Below, piece after piece: positions 35,187 to 45,435 of a DNA stretch of 64,000 bases. The stretch is taken from assembly GCA_002729725.1 (NCBI GenBank), contig PBYS01000054.1:62001-126000 (forward strand), given 5' to 3'. Numbering within the stretch: position 1 is the first letter of the stretch; each line of letters begins with the position of its first letter. This stretch comes from Puniceicoccaceae bacterium. GTDB taxonomy: Bacteria > Verrucomicrobiota > Verrucomicrobiia > Opitutales > Coraliomargaritaceae. A program made the translations under genes and the position numbers. The notes below the pieces were generated by a model, which searched no databases, had not been told where the DNA came from, and saw nothing but the letters and a program-made list of their open reading frames with translations.

Positions 35187-35340
35187 AGCAGATGTAAAAA
35201 AAGTGATTCGAGAAAGTAATCTGGCAATAAAGTGAGCTCATCGGCCAAAGTCAACCAAGCGGTGTATTCGCAGCAGAATCATAGTTGGTGGAGCCGTGTC
35301 ATTTAGCATTGCACTAGGCCCGATTGACGGCATCTTTTCG

Positions 35341-36449
<1,109 letters not shown>

Positions 36450-36522
36450 TCGCAACTATTAGTTGAAGGAATACAGAACCTGAATTGGTTGACGAATCCA
36501 CACAGTCGAGCCTCCTCACAGC

Positions 36523-37191
36523 ATGAAACACTTCACTACCTGCAGCCTCGCTGCCACCGCCCTGCTTTTAGCCTTTTCTGGCTGCGAGCGCGACGAGCCT
36601 ACCAGCTACCTAATTCCTAAGGAAGAACGCAGCGTCACCATGCCAGGTGCCGTTGCGCCTCCCGCGCCGAGTCCTGCACCTACGTCCGCACCTGTTGCGC
36701 CGAGTCAAGCAGCGGTCTCCACTCCTGGCGGCATGCAAGTGCTACCAGGCATGCAAGAAGCCGCCAATCAAGCGGGCGAGATCCGCTACACGGTGCCTGA
36801 AGGCTGGGAAGAGCTGGCGCCAAGCGGCATTCGCAAGGCCAATCTTAAGATCAGCGACGACAATGGCAGTGCCGAATTGACAGTACTCGTCTTTCCCGGC
36901 GATGTCGGCGGACGCTTAGCGAATATCAATCGCTGGCGCGGACAAATCGGGCTCGCGGCGTCCACGCCGGATGACTTACCCGCCTACACCGAAGGTTATA
37001 ACATCTCTCAGCATCGCGGACTCTATGTACGCCTCGAAGGCGAGCAACAGAGCATACTAGGCGCACTGCTCCCCTTCCACGGCAACACCTGGTTTTTCAA
37101 ACTACTGGGCGACAACGGCACCGTGCTCTCAAATGAAGCGGCCATGAGAGCCTTCCTCGATTCCGTGCAAATACAAGACACGCACCACTAA
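36523..37191 (+). CDS. Lipoprotein of unknown function next to cytochrome c assembly genes
   Basis: A 222-residue protein with a signal peptide and lipobox LAFSGC (Cys21). A Pro/Ala-rich linker (about 43-70) follows, then a folded domain (YTVPEGWEELAPSGIRKANL, then SAELTVLVFPGDVGG). It lies 3 bases before resB and is co-directional. Family not named. It may be a cytochrome-assembly partner or merely an envelope protein in the same operon. Confidence 0.6.
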   Translation: MKHFTTCSLAATALLLAFSGCERDEPTSYLIPKEERSVTMPGAVAPPAPSPAPTSAPVAPSQAAVSTPGGMQVLPGMQEAANQAGEIRYTVPEGWEELAPSGIRKANLKISDDNGSAELTVLVFPGDVGGRLANINRWRGQIGLAASTPDDLPAYTEGYNISQHRGLYVRLEGEQQSILGALLPFHGNTWFFKLLGDNGTVLSNEAAMRAFLDSVQIQDTHH

Positions 37192-37194
37192 TCG

Positions 37195-38367
37195 ATGAAG
37201 TCTCTCTTCCAATTCTTTAGCTCGCTGAAACTTACAGTCGTGCTGCTGGCATTTTCCATGGTGCTGATTTTTTTCGGCACTCTGGATCAAGTGCAATACG
37301 GCATCTGGCACACCCAGAAACTCTACTTCGAGAGCTTCATCGCGGTTTGGGCCTACCCCGAACAGGCAGTTGGCTACGATCGACTGTTCTGGTTACGCAT
37401 CCCAATGCCCGGAGGCTACCTACTCGGCGGGCTGCTCTTCATCAATCTGCTGGCAGCACACTTTACACGTTTTAAAATGACGTGGAAGAAAAGCGGCATT
37501 TTTCTCGTACACTTCGGCCTGGTGCTCCTGCTGGTGAGTGAACTAATGACCGACTTGCTCTCTAAGGAGAGCCAAATGCCCGTGGACGAAGGCGGCCGCA
37601 GCAACTACTCCCAGAGCTATCGCGACAACGAGCTGGTGCTGATCGATCGCAACCACCCCGAGTACGACAGCGTGCACGCGATCCCTGCCAAACTGCTCAA
37701 GCCTGGCAAGCGTATCGAGGTGCCCAACACGGCACTCAGCATTCGCACGGTCAGCTACTATCCCAATGCCGAAATCGGACGCGCAACCAGCGGTGCGCCC
37801 ACAGATTCGCCAGCCACACGCGGGGCCGCGATCAAAATGGGCATCATCAGCACGCCCAAACCTGTCAGCTACGCCGACAACGATATCAATACCGCCACCG
37901 CCTATGTGGAAGTGCTTCAAGGTGAAGACTCACTCGGCATTTGGCTGGTGTCCAACGTGATTGACGAGCGTTTCCCACCGCAAATGGTCGAAACTGGCGA
38001 TCAATCCTGGGAGATCGCCCTACGCTTCCAGCGTCAATACTACCCCTTTGAGGTAGAATTGATCGATTTCTCGCACGATAAATATCCGGGCACCGAGATT
38101 CCCTACAATTACTCCAGTGAAGTGATGGTCTACCACCGCGACAGCACGAAAAACCAAAAAGCGCTGATCTACATGAACCACCCACTCCGCTACGAAGGAC
38201 TCACCTTTTATCAGGCGTCTTTTACCAACCAAGATCGCACCTCCATCTTTCAAGTCGTGCGCAACCCGGGCTGGCTGCTACCTTACGTCAGTGTCCTACT
38301 GATGGGCCTCGGCATGTGCGTGCAGTTTGGCATGCATTTCGTAAAATTCCTCGGGAAGCGCCGATGA
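37195..38367 (+). CDS. resB: ResB/Ccs1-like cytochrome c assembly protein
   Basis: A 390-residue membrane protein with the ResB start (FFSSLKLTVVLLAFSMVLIFFGTLDQ, shown by its first residues SSLKLTVVLL). It has three early membrane helices, a large periplasmic domain and a final helix. The ResB/CcsA pair of system II delivers haem across the membrane and attaches it to CxxCH of c-type apocytochromes. It lies directly upstream of ccsA. Confidence 0.85.
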   Translation: MKSLFQFFSSLKLTVVLLAFSMVLIFFGTLDQVQYGIWHTQKLYFESFIAVWAYPEQAVGYDRLFWLRIPMPGGYLLGGLLFINLLAAHFTRFKMTWKKSGIFLVHFGLVLLLVSELMTDLLSKESQMPVDEGGRSNYSQSYRDNELVLIDRNHPEYDSVHAIPAKLLKPGKRIEVPNTALSIRTVSYYPNAEIGRATSGAPTDSPATRGAAIKMGIISTPKPVSYADNDINTATAYVEVLQGEDSLGIWLVSNVIDERFPPQMVETGDQSWEIALRFQRQYYPFEVELIDFSHDKYPGTEIPYNYSSEVMVYHRDSTKNQKALIYMNHPLRYEGLTFYQASFTNQDRTSIFQVVRNPGWLLPYVSVLLMGLGMCVQFGMHFVKFLGKRR

Positions 38368-38482
38368 GCCTGATCCAAGAATCGGAGGCGGGCCACGCGT
38401 GTGGGCTGCGCTCCACACTGAACAAACGCAAAGCAAGCGTGATCCAGCTGAAAGAGCACGCTCAACACCGCAGCAAATTATA

Positions 38483-40387
38483 GTGAAAAAGTTAATCTAC
38501 ATCATCATTTTCGGGATCGTCGCCTCAGTCATATTCAGCGGCCTGCGCTCCTTTAAGTCCGAATCCGAATTCGACCTCGAAAGCTTCGCCGAGCTGCCCG
38601 TGCAAGTGGGCGGTCGCATCAAGCCCCTCGACTCCGTCGCTCGCAACACCTTGCTCTTACTATCGGGGCGCCAAAAAGTCGTGACCGCCGAGGGACAGCA
38701 GCTGAGCCCGATTGAGTGGTTCATGGACCTCACCATGCGCCCCGAACTGGCCGACACTTACCCGATTTTTAAAATCGAGTTCCCCGACGACTTAGGCCTC
38801 GCCGGCCTAGCCAAAGAAGGTGAGCGCTACTACTCCTTCAACGATCTGCTTCCTTTCTCGGAAGAGTTGCGCAAACTGCATAGCGAGGTCAATCCAGAGC
38901 CCAAAAAGCGCAGCCCCTACGACAACCAAATCGTCGATATCAACAACGGGCTCATGCGCTACCACCGCATCATGCACTCGCTGCATCCAATCGGTGGAGC
39001 CGATCGTCTCGACAAGTTAGACGAAGAATACCAAAGCTACACCTTAATGATCCAGCCGGGCATGGCGGAACTGCGCAAGCAACAGGCTGGCCAAGATTAT
39101 GATGCCGAGCGCCTCAACAGCTTTATCGCATTTGCCGACGACTACCTGAAGCTTTCGCAAACAGCACTCCTACGCGTGGTGCCACCGCCCGCGCCCATTG
39201 ACCCTCTGGAAGACTGGAAAAACATCGGTCTGGAATTGCTCGATGTAATGAAAGGCGACCCACTCAGCCCTTACGTGACCAGTTATGCCAGCCTCACCAT
39301 GAGCTTCCGCTCGGGGGACGCCGAAGCCTTCAATCAAGAAGTGAGCGAGCTACGCCAGCGCTTTATTGCCGATTTCCCCGACTCCATTGGGCGCGTGCAT
39401 TTCGAACGCATCTTTAACGGATTTCAGCCCTTTTACATCGCGATGCAACTCTACGTGCTCGTATTTCTGATTGTCTGCCTCTCGTGGCTACGCTGGCCAC
39501 ACGAGCTCAGTCGCGCAGCGTTTTGGGTGATACTGCTCGCCTTCGGTATTCACACTTTCGGCCTACTTTCGCGCATGTATATCCAAGAGCGCTATGGCGT
39601 ATTTGTCACCAACCTCTACTCCTCTGCCGTGTTTGTAGGCTGGGGCGCCGCCTTGCTCGGCACGCTGATCGAAAAATTCTACAAGAATGGAATCGGAGCG
39701 GCCATGGCTTCCCTGGTCGGCTTTTGCACATTAATCGTCGCTCATCACCTCTCCATGAGCGGAGACACCATGGAAATGATGCGTGCGGTCTTGGACTCCA
39801 ACTTCTGGTTGGCCACCCATGTGACGGTCATCACTTTTGGTTACTCCGCAATGTTCCTCGCAGGTGCACTCGCGATAATCTTCGTCACTTTTGGCGTCTT
39901 CAGCCGAACATTTAGCAAGGAGACGGCTCGCTCACTAAGCGCCATGGTCTACGGCATCACATGCTTTGCCACCTTGTTCAGCCTAGTCGGCACCATTCTG
40001 GGTGGTATTTGGGCCGACCAAAGTTGGGGGCGCTTCTGGGGCTGGGACCCCAAGGAAAACGGCGCGCTAATGATCGTCGTGATGGGGGCGATCTACCTAC
40101 ACGCACGCTGGGGCGGCATCTGCCGCGAGCGCGGCCTCATGTCGCTCGCAATTTGCGGCAACATCATCACTGCCTGGTCGTGGTTCGGCACTAATCTACT
40201 CGGCGTGGGCCTTCACTCCTACGGCTTTACCGACAGCGGCTTCTACTGGTTACTAGCCTTCTGGAGTAGCCAATGTATCTTCATTGCGACCGCCCTGCTA
40301 CCTTGGCGCTACTGGCGCAGCGGGTTCGGCCAAGCCAATTATCGCAGAGAGCGCAAACGAATCTTACTCGCAGCAGAAGAAGCTTAA
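38483..40387 (+). CDS. ccsA: CcsA/ResC-like cytochrome c haem lyase
   Basis: Start at GTG 38483 gives 634 residues. There is an N-terminal TM helix, then about 290 residues of soluble domain. The CcsA core follows with multiple TM helices and the haem-handling WWD-like motif (GGIWADQSWGRFWGWDPKE), plus conserved His residues in LIVAHHLSM and GVGLHSYGF. Together with resB it forms the system II synthetase. The 116 bases between the genes seem non-coding. A longer frame from 38399 lacks a plausible signal. Confidence 0.88.
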   Translation: MKKLIYIIIFGIVASVIFSGLRSFKSESEFDLESFAELPVQVGGRIKPLDSVARNTLLLLSGRQKVVTAEGQQLSPIEWFMDLTMRPELADTYPIFKIEFPDDLGLAGLAKEGERYYSFNDLLPFSEELRKLHSEVNPEPKKRSPYDNQIVDINNGLMRYHRIMHSLHPIGGADRLDKLDEEYQSYTLMIQPGMAELRKQQAGQDYDAERLNSFIAFADDYLKLSQTALLRVVPPPAPIDPLEDWKNIGLELLDVMKGDPLSPYVTSYASLTMSFRSGDAEAFNQEVSELRQRFIADFPDSIGRVHFERIFNGFQPFYIAMQLYVLVFLIVCLSWLRWPHELSRAAFWVILLAFGIHTFGLLSRMYIQERYGVFVTNLYSSAVFVGWGAALLGTLIEKFYKNGIGAAMASLVGFCTLIVAHHLSMSGDTMEMMRAVLDSNFWLATHVTVITFGYSAMFLAGALAIIFVTFGVFSRTFSKETARSLSAMVYGITCFATLFSLVGTILGGIWADQSWGRFWGWDPKENGALMIVVMGAIYLHARWGGICRERGLMSLAICGNIITAWSWFGTNLLGVGLHSYGFTDSGFYWLLAFWSSQCIFIATALLPWRYWRSGFGQANYRRERKRILLAAEEA

Positions 40388-40398
40388 GACAGACTGCG

Positions 40399-41412
40399 CT
40401 ACAGCCGTGGTTTAAGCTTTGTAAACATGCAGTCCGCGGCAGGGTCAAAGAGTGAGGACAAAATCACACGATCGAGTTTGAATTTGGTGAATGTCACATC
40501 ATCGTGTAATTCACCGTCAATATAGAGCTGATAGCCCTGCGGAAAAGAAGCATGTAGATTCTGCTCAGGTGCTTCAAAAACAATGCCTACTTCGATCGTG
40601 TCGCCTTCGATATTCGTCAAAGTAGCGCGTCGATATACCTCTCGATAGGTCTCCGCATCGATATAATGGTAGATCGGTATCGGCAAAATCCCATGACTCA
40701 AAACCACGGCACATGAACGCCCATTCCAAGCTTCTTCGGGCTGCAACTCTAACACTGAATTCAGACCATATTCCGCAGCATCGGCAGATAAATAAGACCA
40801 TGCCAAGTGAGTCATTGAGCCCTCTAATAAAGCCAAGCTAGTGTAATACTGTGCAGCCTCACGACTGAGCTTCGACTGCACACCACGCAACCAAGAGCTG
40901 CTTCCATCAAAGCCAAATTCTATTACAGCCCCCGAATCGGAATACTTTGCCTTATACTTATATAAATTGGAGGCACGCCCCATCAGCACAATTTCATTAG
41001 TGGCATCCACACCAACTGTGCCTTCAGCTAGATAAGAATTTACCTGATCAAAACCAGTCACACCTAAATGCTGCTCCAACAATCGCCTCAACGGAGAACG
41101 TGTTTCTCCAGCGGACAATGAGCGCACAGACAGATTACGCGTCTGAACGCGATCAATCGCACGCCCCTCAATTGCAGCAGCCTTTGTCTGTGGCGCAGCT
41201 GCGCTCTTCAATGCAACAGGACTCTCAGCCACCTCCGTCGCGGCCGCATACGCAAGCGCTGAAAGATTACGATTCTTCAACATAATGTAGAAAAGCGAGC
41301 CCGCACCACCACAAATTAGTATGAAGACCGAAGCCACACTGAGGTAAACTTTCCATTTCGGAATCGGATTACCTAAGATTATAAAATATTGAGAAGGGCG
41401 GAATTCAGACAT
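40399..41412 (-). CDS. Membrane-anchored hypothetical protein
   Basis: A 337-residue protein (from ATG 41412) with one TM helix (about residues 22-44), an Ala-rich linker and a C-terminal globular domain predicted alpha/beta. It is convergent with ccsA, with 11 bases between the stops. No recognised family. A weak AAGCTTAA/TTAAGCTT dyad lies between the two genes, without a T-run. Confidence 0.55.
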   Translation of the reverse strand: MSEFRPSQYFIILGNPIPKWKVYLSVASVFILICGGAGSLFYIMLKNRNLSALAYAAATEVAESPVALKSAAAPQTKAAAIEGRAIDRVQTRNLSVRSLSAGETRSPLRRLLEQHLGVTGFDQVNSYLAEGTVGVDATNEIVLMGRASNLYKYKAKYSDSGAVIEFGFDGSSSWLRGVQSKLSREAAQYYTSLALLEGSMTHLAWSYLSADAAEYGLNSVLELQPEEAWNGRSCAVVLSHGILPIPIYHYIDAETYREVYRRATLTNIEGDTIEVGIVFEAPEQNLHASFPQGYQLYIDGELHDDVTFTKFKLDRVILSSLFDPAADCMFTKLKPRL

Positions 41413-41533
41413 ACCCATAAAATAGAGTAACACCCCTAGCAAAATCGCAAGTCTTACTTATAAAGCGAGCAAACCGGCACCCATACGTCTCCGATTCAAA
41501 AGTAGGGAATGAACGTGGCTTGCTCGCCCCCAA

Positions 41534-41774
41534 TCATTCGAGACAGCGAATCGAATCGCCGACTCGAATACGCCCTCCGCTCACAATCTGGCAAAAAATC
41601 CCGCGCAAGCGAAGCGGCAGGTTCTCCAACTATGCCTTGCTCGGTGTCCAAATCCAGCCAATCAACCGGATCATGCGCTCCTTCAGCTGGGCGGTTGACC
41701 AAATAATCAACCCGTCCACGCCCAATTGGAGCCGCTTTAGCATGGCGTGCGGCGGCTAAAAAATCAGTTTCCAT
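41534..41774 (-). pseudogene. MOSC-domain gene remnant (internal deletion and frameshift)
   Basis: The 5' part reads GRGRVDYLVNRPAEG and LDLDTEQGIVGE, which is the N-terminus of short MOSC-domain proteins (GRLELIVRRPA, LDxEEGLVGD). In the next frame follows LPLRLRGIFCQIVSGG, then RIRVGDSIR, the C-terminal end of the same family (LRLRGINARVVEPG). The central roughly 100 codons, including the sulphur-carrier Cys region, are missing, so the gene is dead. Confidence 0.6.
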
Positions 41775-41791
41775 ACACCTGACTTCGCGAC

Positions 41792-41865
41792 TTATTCACA
41801 TTACTCACAACCTTATTCACGTCTCATTCTCAGGATTCTCAACCTTATTCACAGACTTATTCACA
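41792..41865. promoter_or_regulatory. Cluster of DnaA-box-like nonamers
   Basis: TTATTCACA occurs at 41792, 41845 and 41857, TTACTCACA at 41801, and TTATTCACG at 41813, all in the same orientation. TTATTCACA fits the DnaA-box consensus TTATNCACA. The cluster lies in the A+T-rich gap between a dead MOSC gene and xerC-parA, so it may be part of a replication origin or a DnaA-controlled promoter or reservoir. Confidence 0.5.
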
Positions 41866-41933
41866 TATTGAGAATAACATTACATCACTACCCGGCGAGA
41901 ACTCACAAACCAAAACCTACTGTGCCCTGTCCA

Positions 41934-42863
41934 CTATGCCCGCGGATGCGCTTGCTTATGCGCCTCCTTCAAGCGTGCGATAGAGACATGGGTATAAATC
42001 TGGGTCGTCGATAGATTCGCATGCCCCAGCAGCTCTTGCACCGCGCGTAGATCGGCCCCTTCATCCAGTAAGTGAGTCGCAAAGGAATGGCGCAACTTGT
42101 GTGGCGTCATATCCAGCGGCAACTCAGCCGCAGCCAGATGCGTCTTCAGTAGTTTTTGAACCTGACGCGGCTCCATACGCTGCCCGCTGCGCTTACACAC
42201 CACCGGCGCATTCAGCGCAGCTTCCAGCTCAAAGCGCTGAACAAAAAATTTTAAACATTGCACCGCAACCGGACCGAGCGGACACAAACGCTGCTTCTGC
42301 CCCTTACCATGTACGCGCGCCACCCCCTGCCCTAGATCGATTTGACCATGATTCAAGCCACAGAGCTCACTCACCCGCAGACCGCCCCCATAGAGCAATT
42401 CCAAAATCAAGCTATCGCGAAAGGCCTCGAACTCCCCCAACTTGCCATCTTTCCAGAGCAAAATCGGCGCGTTTAACAAAGCGCGCATTTGGCTTTCGGT
42501 CAGAAATTTCGGAAGTGGCTTATCCAGCTTCGGTAAAGTCAGCCCGGTAAATGGGTTATTCTCCACAAGTCCTTGCTTACGCAAATAAAGATAAAAAGCC
42601 CGCAAGCCCGAGACCTGGTTATGCAGCGTGCGGCGTGCCTTCGAGCGACCAGCTTCAATTAAGAAAGAGCGCACCTGAATTGGACTGACGCTCGCGAAGT
42701 CACCTTTCCATTTACCCACCGCGATTAACTCGCTGACAAAGTTCACCACTGCCGCGCGATAGTTACGTACCGTGTATTCCGAAAGTCGACGCTCATGCGC
42801 CAGATGATCGCAAAACTGATCAAGGTATGGTACTGAATCCGGCAGATTCATCACGGGCATCAT
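41934..42863 (-). CDS. xerC: Tyrosine recombinase XerC
   Basis: A 309-residue tyrosine recombinase with the N-terminal SAM-like domain (FCDHLAHERRLSEYTVRNYR) and a catalytic domain: Arg in GGGLRVSELCG, HKLRHSFATHLL, LLGHANLSTTQIYTH with the nucleophilic Tyr. The size is that of XerC/XerD, which resolve chromosome dimers at dif. It is 25 bases downstream of parA and co-directional; MNLPDS four residues in is an alternative start. Confidence 0.9.
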   Translation of the reverse strand: MMPVMNLPDSVPYLDQFCDHLAHERRLSEYTVRNYRAAVVNFVSELIAVGKWKGDFASVSPIQVRSFLIEAGRSKARRTLHNQVSGLRAFYLYLRKQGLVENNPFTGLTLPKLDKPLPKFLTESQMRALLNAPILLWKDGKLGEFEAFRDSLILELLYGGGLRVSELCGLNHGQIDLGQGVARVHGKGQKQRLCPLGPVAVQCLKFFVQRFELEAALNAPVVCKRSGQRMEPRQVQKLLKTHLAAAELPLDMTPHKLRHSFATHLLDEGADLRAVQELLGHANLSTTQIYTHVSIARLKEAHKQAHPRA

Positions 42864-42888
42864 TCAGCGGGCGTGACAAGTCGCGCCC

Positions 42889-43674
42889 CTACTTGCCGAG
42901 TTTAAAGCGTTCAATCACTTCTTCAGCCAGATAACGGTATGCATGCGCACCCGCGCTGTTCGGCTCATATTCGAAAATGGATTGCCCAAAACTGGGTGCT
43001 TCACTCAGTCGAATCGAGCGAGGAATCATGCTGCGAAAGACCAGCTCATCGAAGTGATTGCGCACCTCGCCCACAACTTGCTGCCCCAGATTCGTGCGCT
43101 GGTCAAACATCGTCATCAGAATGCCACCCAGCTGAAGGCCGTCGTTGACTCCCGCATCACGCAGCTTGTCCACTACTTTAAGAATTTGGCCCAAGCCTTC
43201 CATCGCTAGGTATTCACATTGTAGTGCAATGATCAAATAATCGGCAGCCGCTAAGCTATTCATCGAAAGCATCCCCAGCGCAGGCGGGCAATCCAGCACA
43301 ATCGCATCGTAGTCGTCCGACTCACGCAGCGGGCGCAAAACCTCGCGCAATTGCACCAAGTAGTCCTCCCGTTGGTAGAGCTCGATCTCAATCGCCGCCA
43401 TGTCCACCTCTGAGGGGATCATGAACAAACAATCATTCGCACCGACTGGCTGCACACGCTCCAGCGCACCGCCCTCGCCACACAAAGGCGCATAGAGGCT
43501 ACCGCCCTCAAGCTTCTCCAGCCCCAACCCACTCGTGGCATTGGCCTGCGGGTCGAGATCAACCAGCACAGTGCGCACGCCCTGATCCGCGAGCGCGTAG
43601 CTGAGATTAATGGCAGTCGTCGTCTTACCGACGCCGCCCTTTTGATTCGCAATAGTAAATACGGTGGCCGACAT
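42889..43674 (-). CDS. parA: ParA/Soj chromosome-partitioning ATPase
   Basis: A 261-residue ParA with the deviant Walker A NQKGGVGKTTTAIN immediately after the N-terminus, DLDPQANATSGLG and IVLDCPPALGML. The start was taken at ATG 43674 (SATVFTIANQ) because the 19 extra residues upstream are not family-like. It normally works with ParB at parS near the origin, but no parB follows here; xerC does. Confidence 0.92.
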   Translation of the reverse strand: MSATVFTIANQKGGVGKTTTAINLSYALADQGVRTVLVDLDPQANATSGLGLEKLEGGSLYAPLCGEGGALERVQPVGANDCLFMIPSEVDMAAIEIELYQREDYLVQLREVLRPLRESDDYDAIVLDCPPALGMLSMNSLAAADYLIIALQCEYLAMEGLGQILKVVDKLRDAGVNDGLQLGGILMTMFDQRTNLGQQVVGEVRNHFDELVFRSMIPRSIRLSEAPSFGQSIFEYEPNSAGAHAYRYLAEEVIERFKLGK

Positions 43675-43743
43675 AAGCCTCCCTTGATAGACTATGCAGT
43701 TAAGTCGTCGAGCAGAAAGGCAGGCAGTCAATGGCCAAGAAAA

Positions 43744-44544
43744 CTAAGCTTCCGCCACCACAGGATTTCTCAACCTACCGATACCGCTAATCTCAATGGC
43801 CACGTCATCCCCAGGCTTCAGGAAACGCTGCGGCGTCGCAGCCACGCCCACCCCCGGAGGCGTACCTGTCAAAATAACAGTGCCCGGCAACAAAGTCGTA
43901 CTTCCACTCAGAAAAGCAATCAACTCGGCCACAGTAAAAATCATATCTCCCGTATAGGACTCTTGGCGGATCTCACCATTCAGAATCGTGCGGATGGGTA
44001 GAATCTGCGGATTCGGAATTTGATCCGCCGTCACCAGCACCGGCCCCAGCGGGCAAAACGTATCAAAGCTCTTGCCTTTCACCCATTGGCCGCCACCAAG
44101 TTTTTTTTGCCAATCACGCGCACTCACATCATTCGAGCAAGTGTACCCCAGCACATAATCGAGCGCATCTTTGGCCGACACATTTTTGCAGCGCTTACCA
44201 ATCACCACAGCCAATTCACATTCATAGTCCACCTGATCGCTATGCAGGTGCCGGGGCAATTCGATCGGGCAATCCGGATCCAGAACTGAAGCCGTACTTT
44301 TCATAAACACGACGGGATATTCCGGTAGCTCCGAGTTCATTTCAGCCGCATGCTCCCGATAATTTAGTCCAATCGCATAAATCGCCGTCGGCACCACAGG
44401 TGCCAACCGCCGCACGGGGTCCAGCAGCACATCTCCCTGCGAAAAGCCATGCTCAAGCCCTCCTTCCAACTGAAAAACCTCGTTAGCGACTTCACAGCCA
44501 TAGTGAATCGAACCATCCCGAACTTGCACACGTACTATATTCAT
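43744..44544 (-). CDS. Fumarylacetoacetate hydrolase family protein
   Basis: A 266-residue FAH-superfamily enzyme. It carries the family motifs [25 protein letters not shown], the metal-binding [11 protein letters not shown], and [14 protein letters not shown], then [14 protein letters not shown]. Members hydrolyse acylpyruvates or decarboxylate and isomerise catechol-pathway diacids, and some are oxaloacetate decarboxylases or tautomerases. The specific substrate is not predictable. Confidence 0.88.
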   Translation of the reverse strand: MNIVRVQVRDGSIHYGCEVANEVFQLEGGLEHGFSQGDVLLDPVRRLAPVVPTAIYAIGLNYREHAAEMNSELPEYPVVFMKSTASVLDPDCPIELPRHLHSDQVDYECELAVVIGKRCKNVSAKDALDYVLGYTCSNDVSARDWQKKLGGGQWVKGKSFDTFCPLGPVLVTADQIPNPQILPIRTILNGEIRQESYTGDMIFTVAELIAFLSGSTTLLPGTVILTGTPPGVGVAATPQRFLKPGDDVAIEISGIGRLRNPVVAEA

Positions 44545-44588
44545 ATGCGCCCAGAATTAACCGATCTAAAAAGATCGCAAATTTTTTC

Positions 44589-44617
44589 TTGCATTGCCGC
44601 AAAAGAGCACCTTTATT
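44589..44617 (+). promoter_or_regulatory. Candidate promoter of tRNA-Val
   Basis: TTGCAT (44589-44594) and TTTATT (44612-44617) are 17 bases apart and followed by a G+C-rich discriminator (CCCGCCC), as in stable-RNA promoters. The tRNA starts 23 bases further on. Both hexamers are only partial matches. Confidence 0.35.
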
Positions 44618-44639
44618 CCCGCCCTTTCGTATGGATTAC

Positions 44640-44716
44640 GGGGGCTTAGCTCAGTTGGTTAGAGCGCATCCTTGACATGGATGAGGTCGCAGATTCGAAT
44701 TCTGTAGCTCCCACCA
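44640..44716 (+). tRNA. tRNA-Val (GAC)
   Basis: Cloverleaf: acceptor GGGGGCT pairs with AGCTCCC, D arm GCTCAGTTGGTTAGAGC, anticodon stem CATCC/GGATG with loop TTGACAT (anticodon GAC), T arm AGATTCGAATTCT, CCA encoded at 44714-44716. A 22-bp inverted repeat begins inside the CCA. Confidence 0.93.
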
Positions 44717-44774
44717 TGCTTCGCTCTTCGAGCTACGCATGGCGCAGCCAAAGTAGCTCGAAGAGCGAAGCATG
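44715..44774. repeat. Perfect 22-bp inverted repeat abutting tRNA-Val
   Basis: Bases 44715-44736 and 44753-44774 are exact inverted copies (outer CATGCTTCGC, inner TTCGAGCTAC) with a 16-base loop. Each arm contains a smaller hairpin with GCGTAG/CGAAGC flanks, a family that recurs at 44780, 45129, 45186 and 45221 with different but matched stems. It may also act as the tRNA terminator, although no T-run follows. Confidence 0.8.
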
Positions 44775-44865
44775 CCCTTGCGTAGTCCGAAGGACGAAGC
44801 AGGGCGCGACTTAAGGATCAAAAAGCAATTCATCCCCCACTAAAAAAAGTCCCCATCCCCCAAAG

Positions 44866-45108
44866 GTGCACTACGTTTACCTCATACGCTCCGACTCGCA
44901 TCCTAAGCAATCCTATGTAGGTTACAGCACCGACCTCAGAAAGCGCCTGCACTACCACAACCAAGGCGACAGCCCACACACGGCGAAGTATAAGCCGTGG
45001 AGCCTAGCATTTTACGCAGCCTTCCCCACAAAGACCAAGGCGCTAGAATTCGAAACTTACTTAAAAACGCACTCAGGCAAAGCATTCATCGCCAAAAGAC
45101 TCGTCTAA
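44866..45108 (+). CDS. Small GIY-YIG nuclease-domain protein
   Basis: An 80-residue protein almost entirely made of a GIY-YIG domain. It has YVYLIRSD, SYVGYSTDLRKRLHYHNQG with the catalytic Arg, and PWSLAFYAAFPTKTKALEFE with the Glu that binds metal. The start is GTG 44866. Short stand-alone members of this family (YhbQ-like) are common; their substrates are mostly unknown. The gene and its upstream 100 bases are duplicated at 45208-45400, where the copy is broken. Confidence 0.75.
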   Translation: MHYVYLIRSDSHPKQSYVGYSTDLRKRLHYHNQGDSPHTAKYKPWSLAFYAAFPTKTKALEFETYLKTHSGKAFIAKRLV

Positions 45109-45128
45109 CAAAAAAAACATAGGTTCGG

Positions 45129-45304
45129 GCTTCACTCTTCGAGCTACGCATGGCGCATTTAGAATCCACAATGCGACTGTGTCCTGCGTAGCCTTTAGGC
45201 GAAGCGGGAAGCATGCCCTTGCGTAGTCCGAAGGACGAAGCAGGGCGCGACTTAAGGATCAAGAAGCAATTCATCCCCCACTAAAAAAAGTCCCTCCCCC
45301 AAAG
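45129..45304. repeat. Second copy of the hairpin array and GIY-YIG upstream region
   Basis: Bases 45208-45304 repeat 44767-44865 nearly exactly (one A/G change and a 3-base deletion). Ahead of it stand two further hairpins of the same family, at 45129-45149 (inverted orientation) and 45186-45205. Confidence 0.75.
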
Positions 45305-45403
45305 GTGCACTACGTTTACCTCATACGCTCCGACTCGCATCCTAAGCAATCCTACCTAGGTTAGCACAACTAAAGCGACAGCCCATATACAGTGAAATTT
45401 TGA
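45305..45403 (+). pseudogene. Broken copy of the GIY-YIG gene
   Basis: GTG 45305 opens MHYVYLIRSDSHPKQSY, identical to the intact copy, then stops at 45362-45364. The remainder is shortened, with only GCGACAGCCCA and a few further bases still alignable. This is a decayed duplicate of 44866-45108. Confidence 0.7.
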
Positions 45404-45435
45404 CAAGCGCGCATGTCGACACCACTGTGCCGCCC

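Noticed and set aside
44718-45241. CRISPR-like array
   Set aside because: Repeat units are hairpins of about 20 bases with mixed orientation and irregular spacing, without regular spacers or cas genes.
44651-45274. Two minus-strand frames (44651-44833 and 45086-45274) sharing the same N-terminal peptide
   Set aside because: The similarity arises from the duplicated DNA repeat; the first also overlaps tRNA-Val. There is no sign of real coding.
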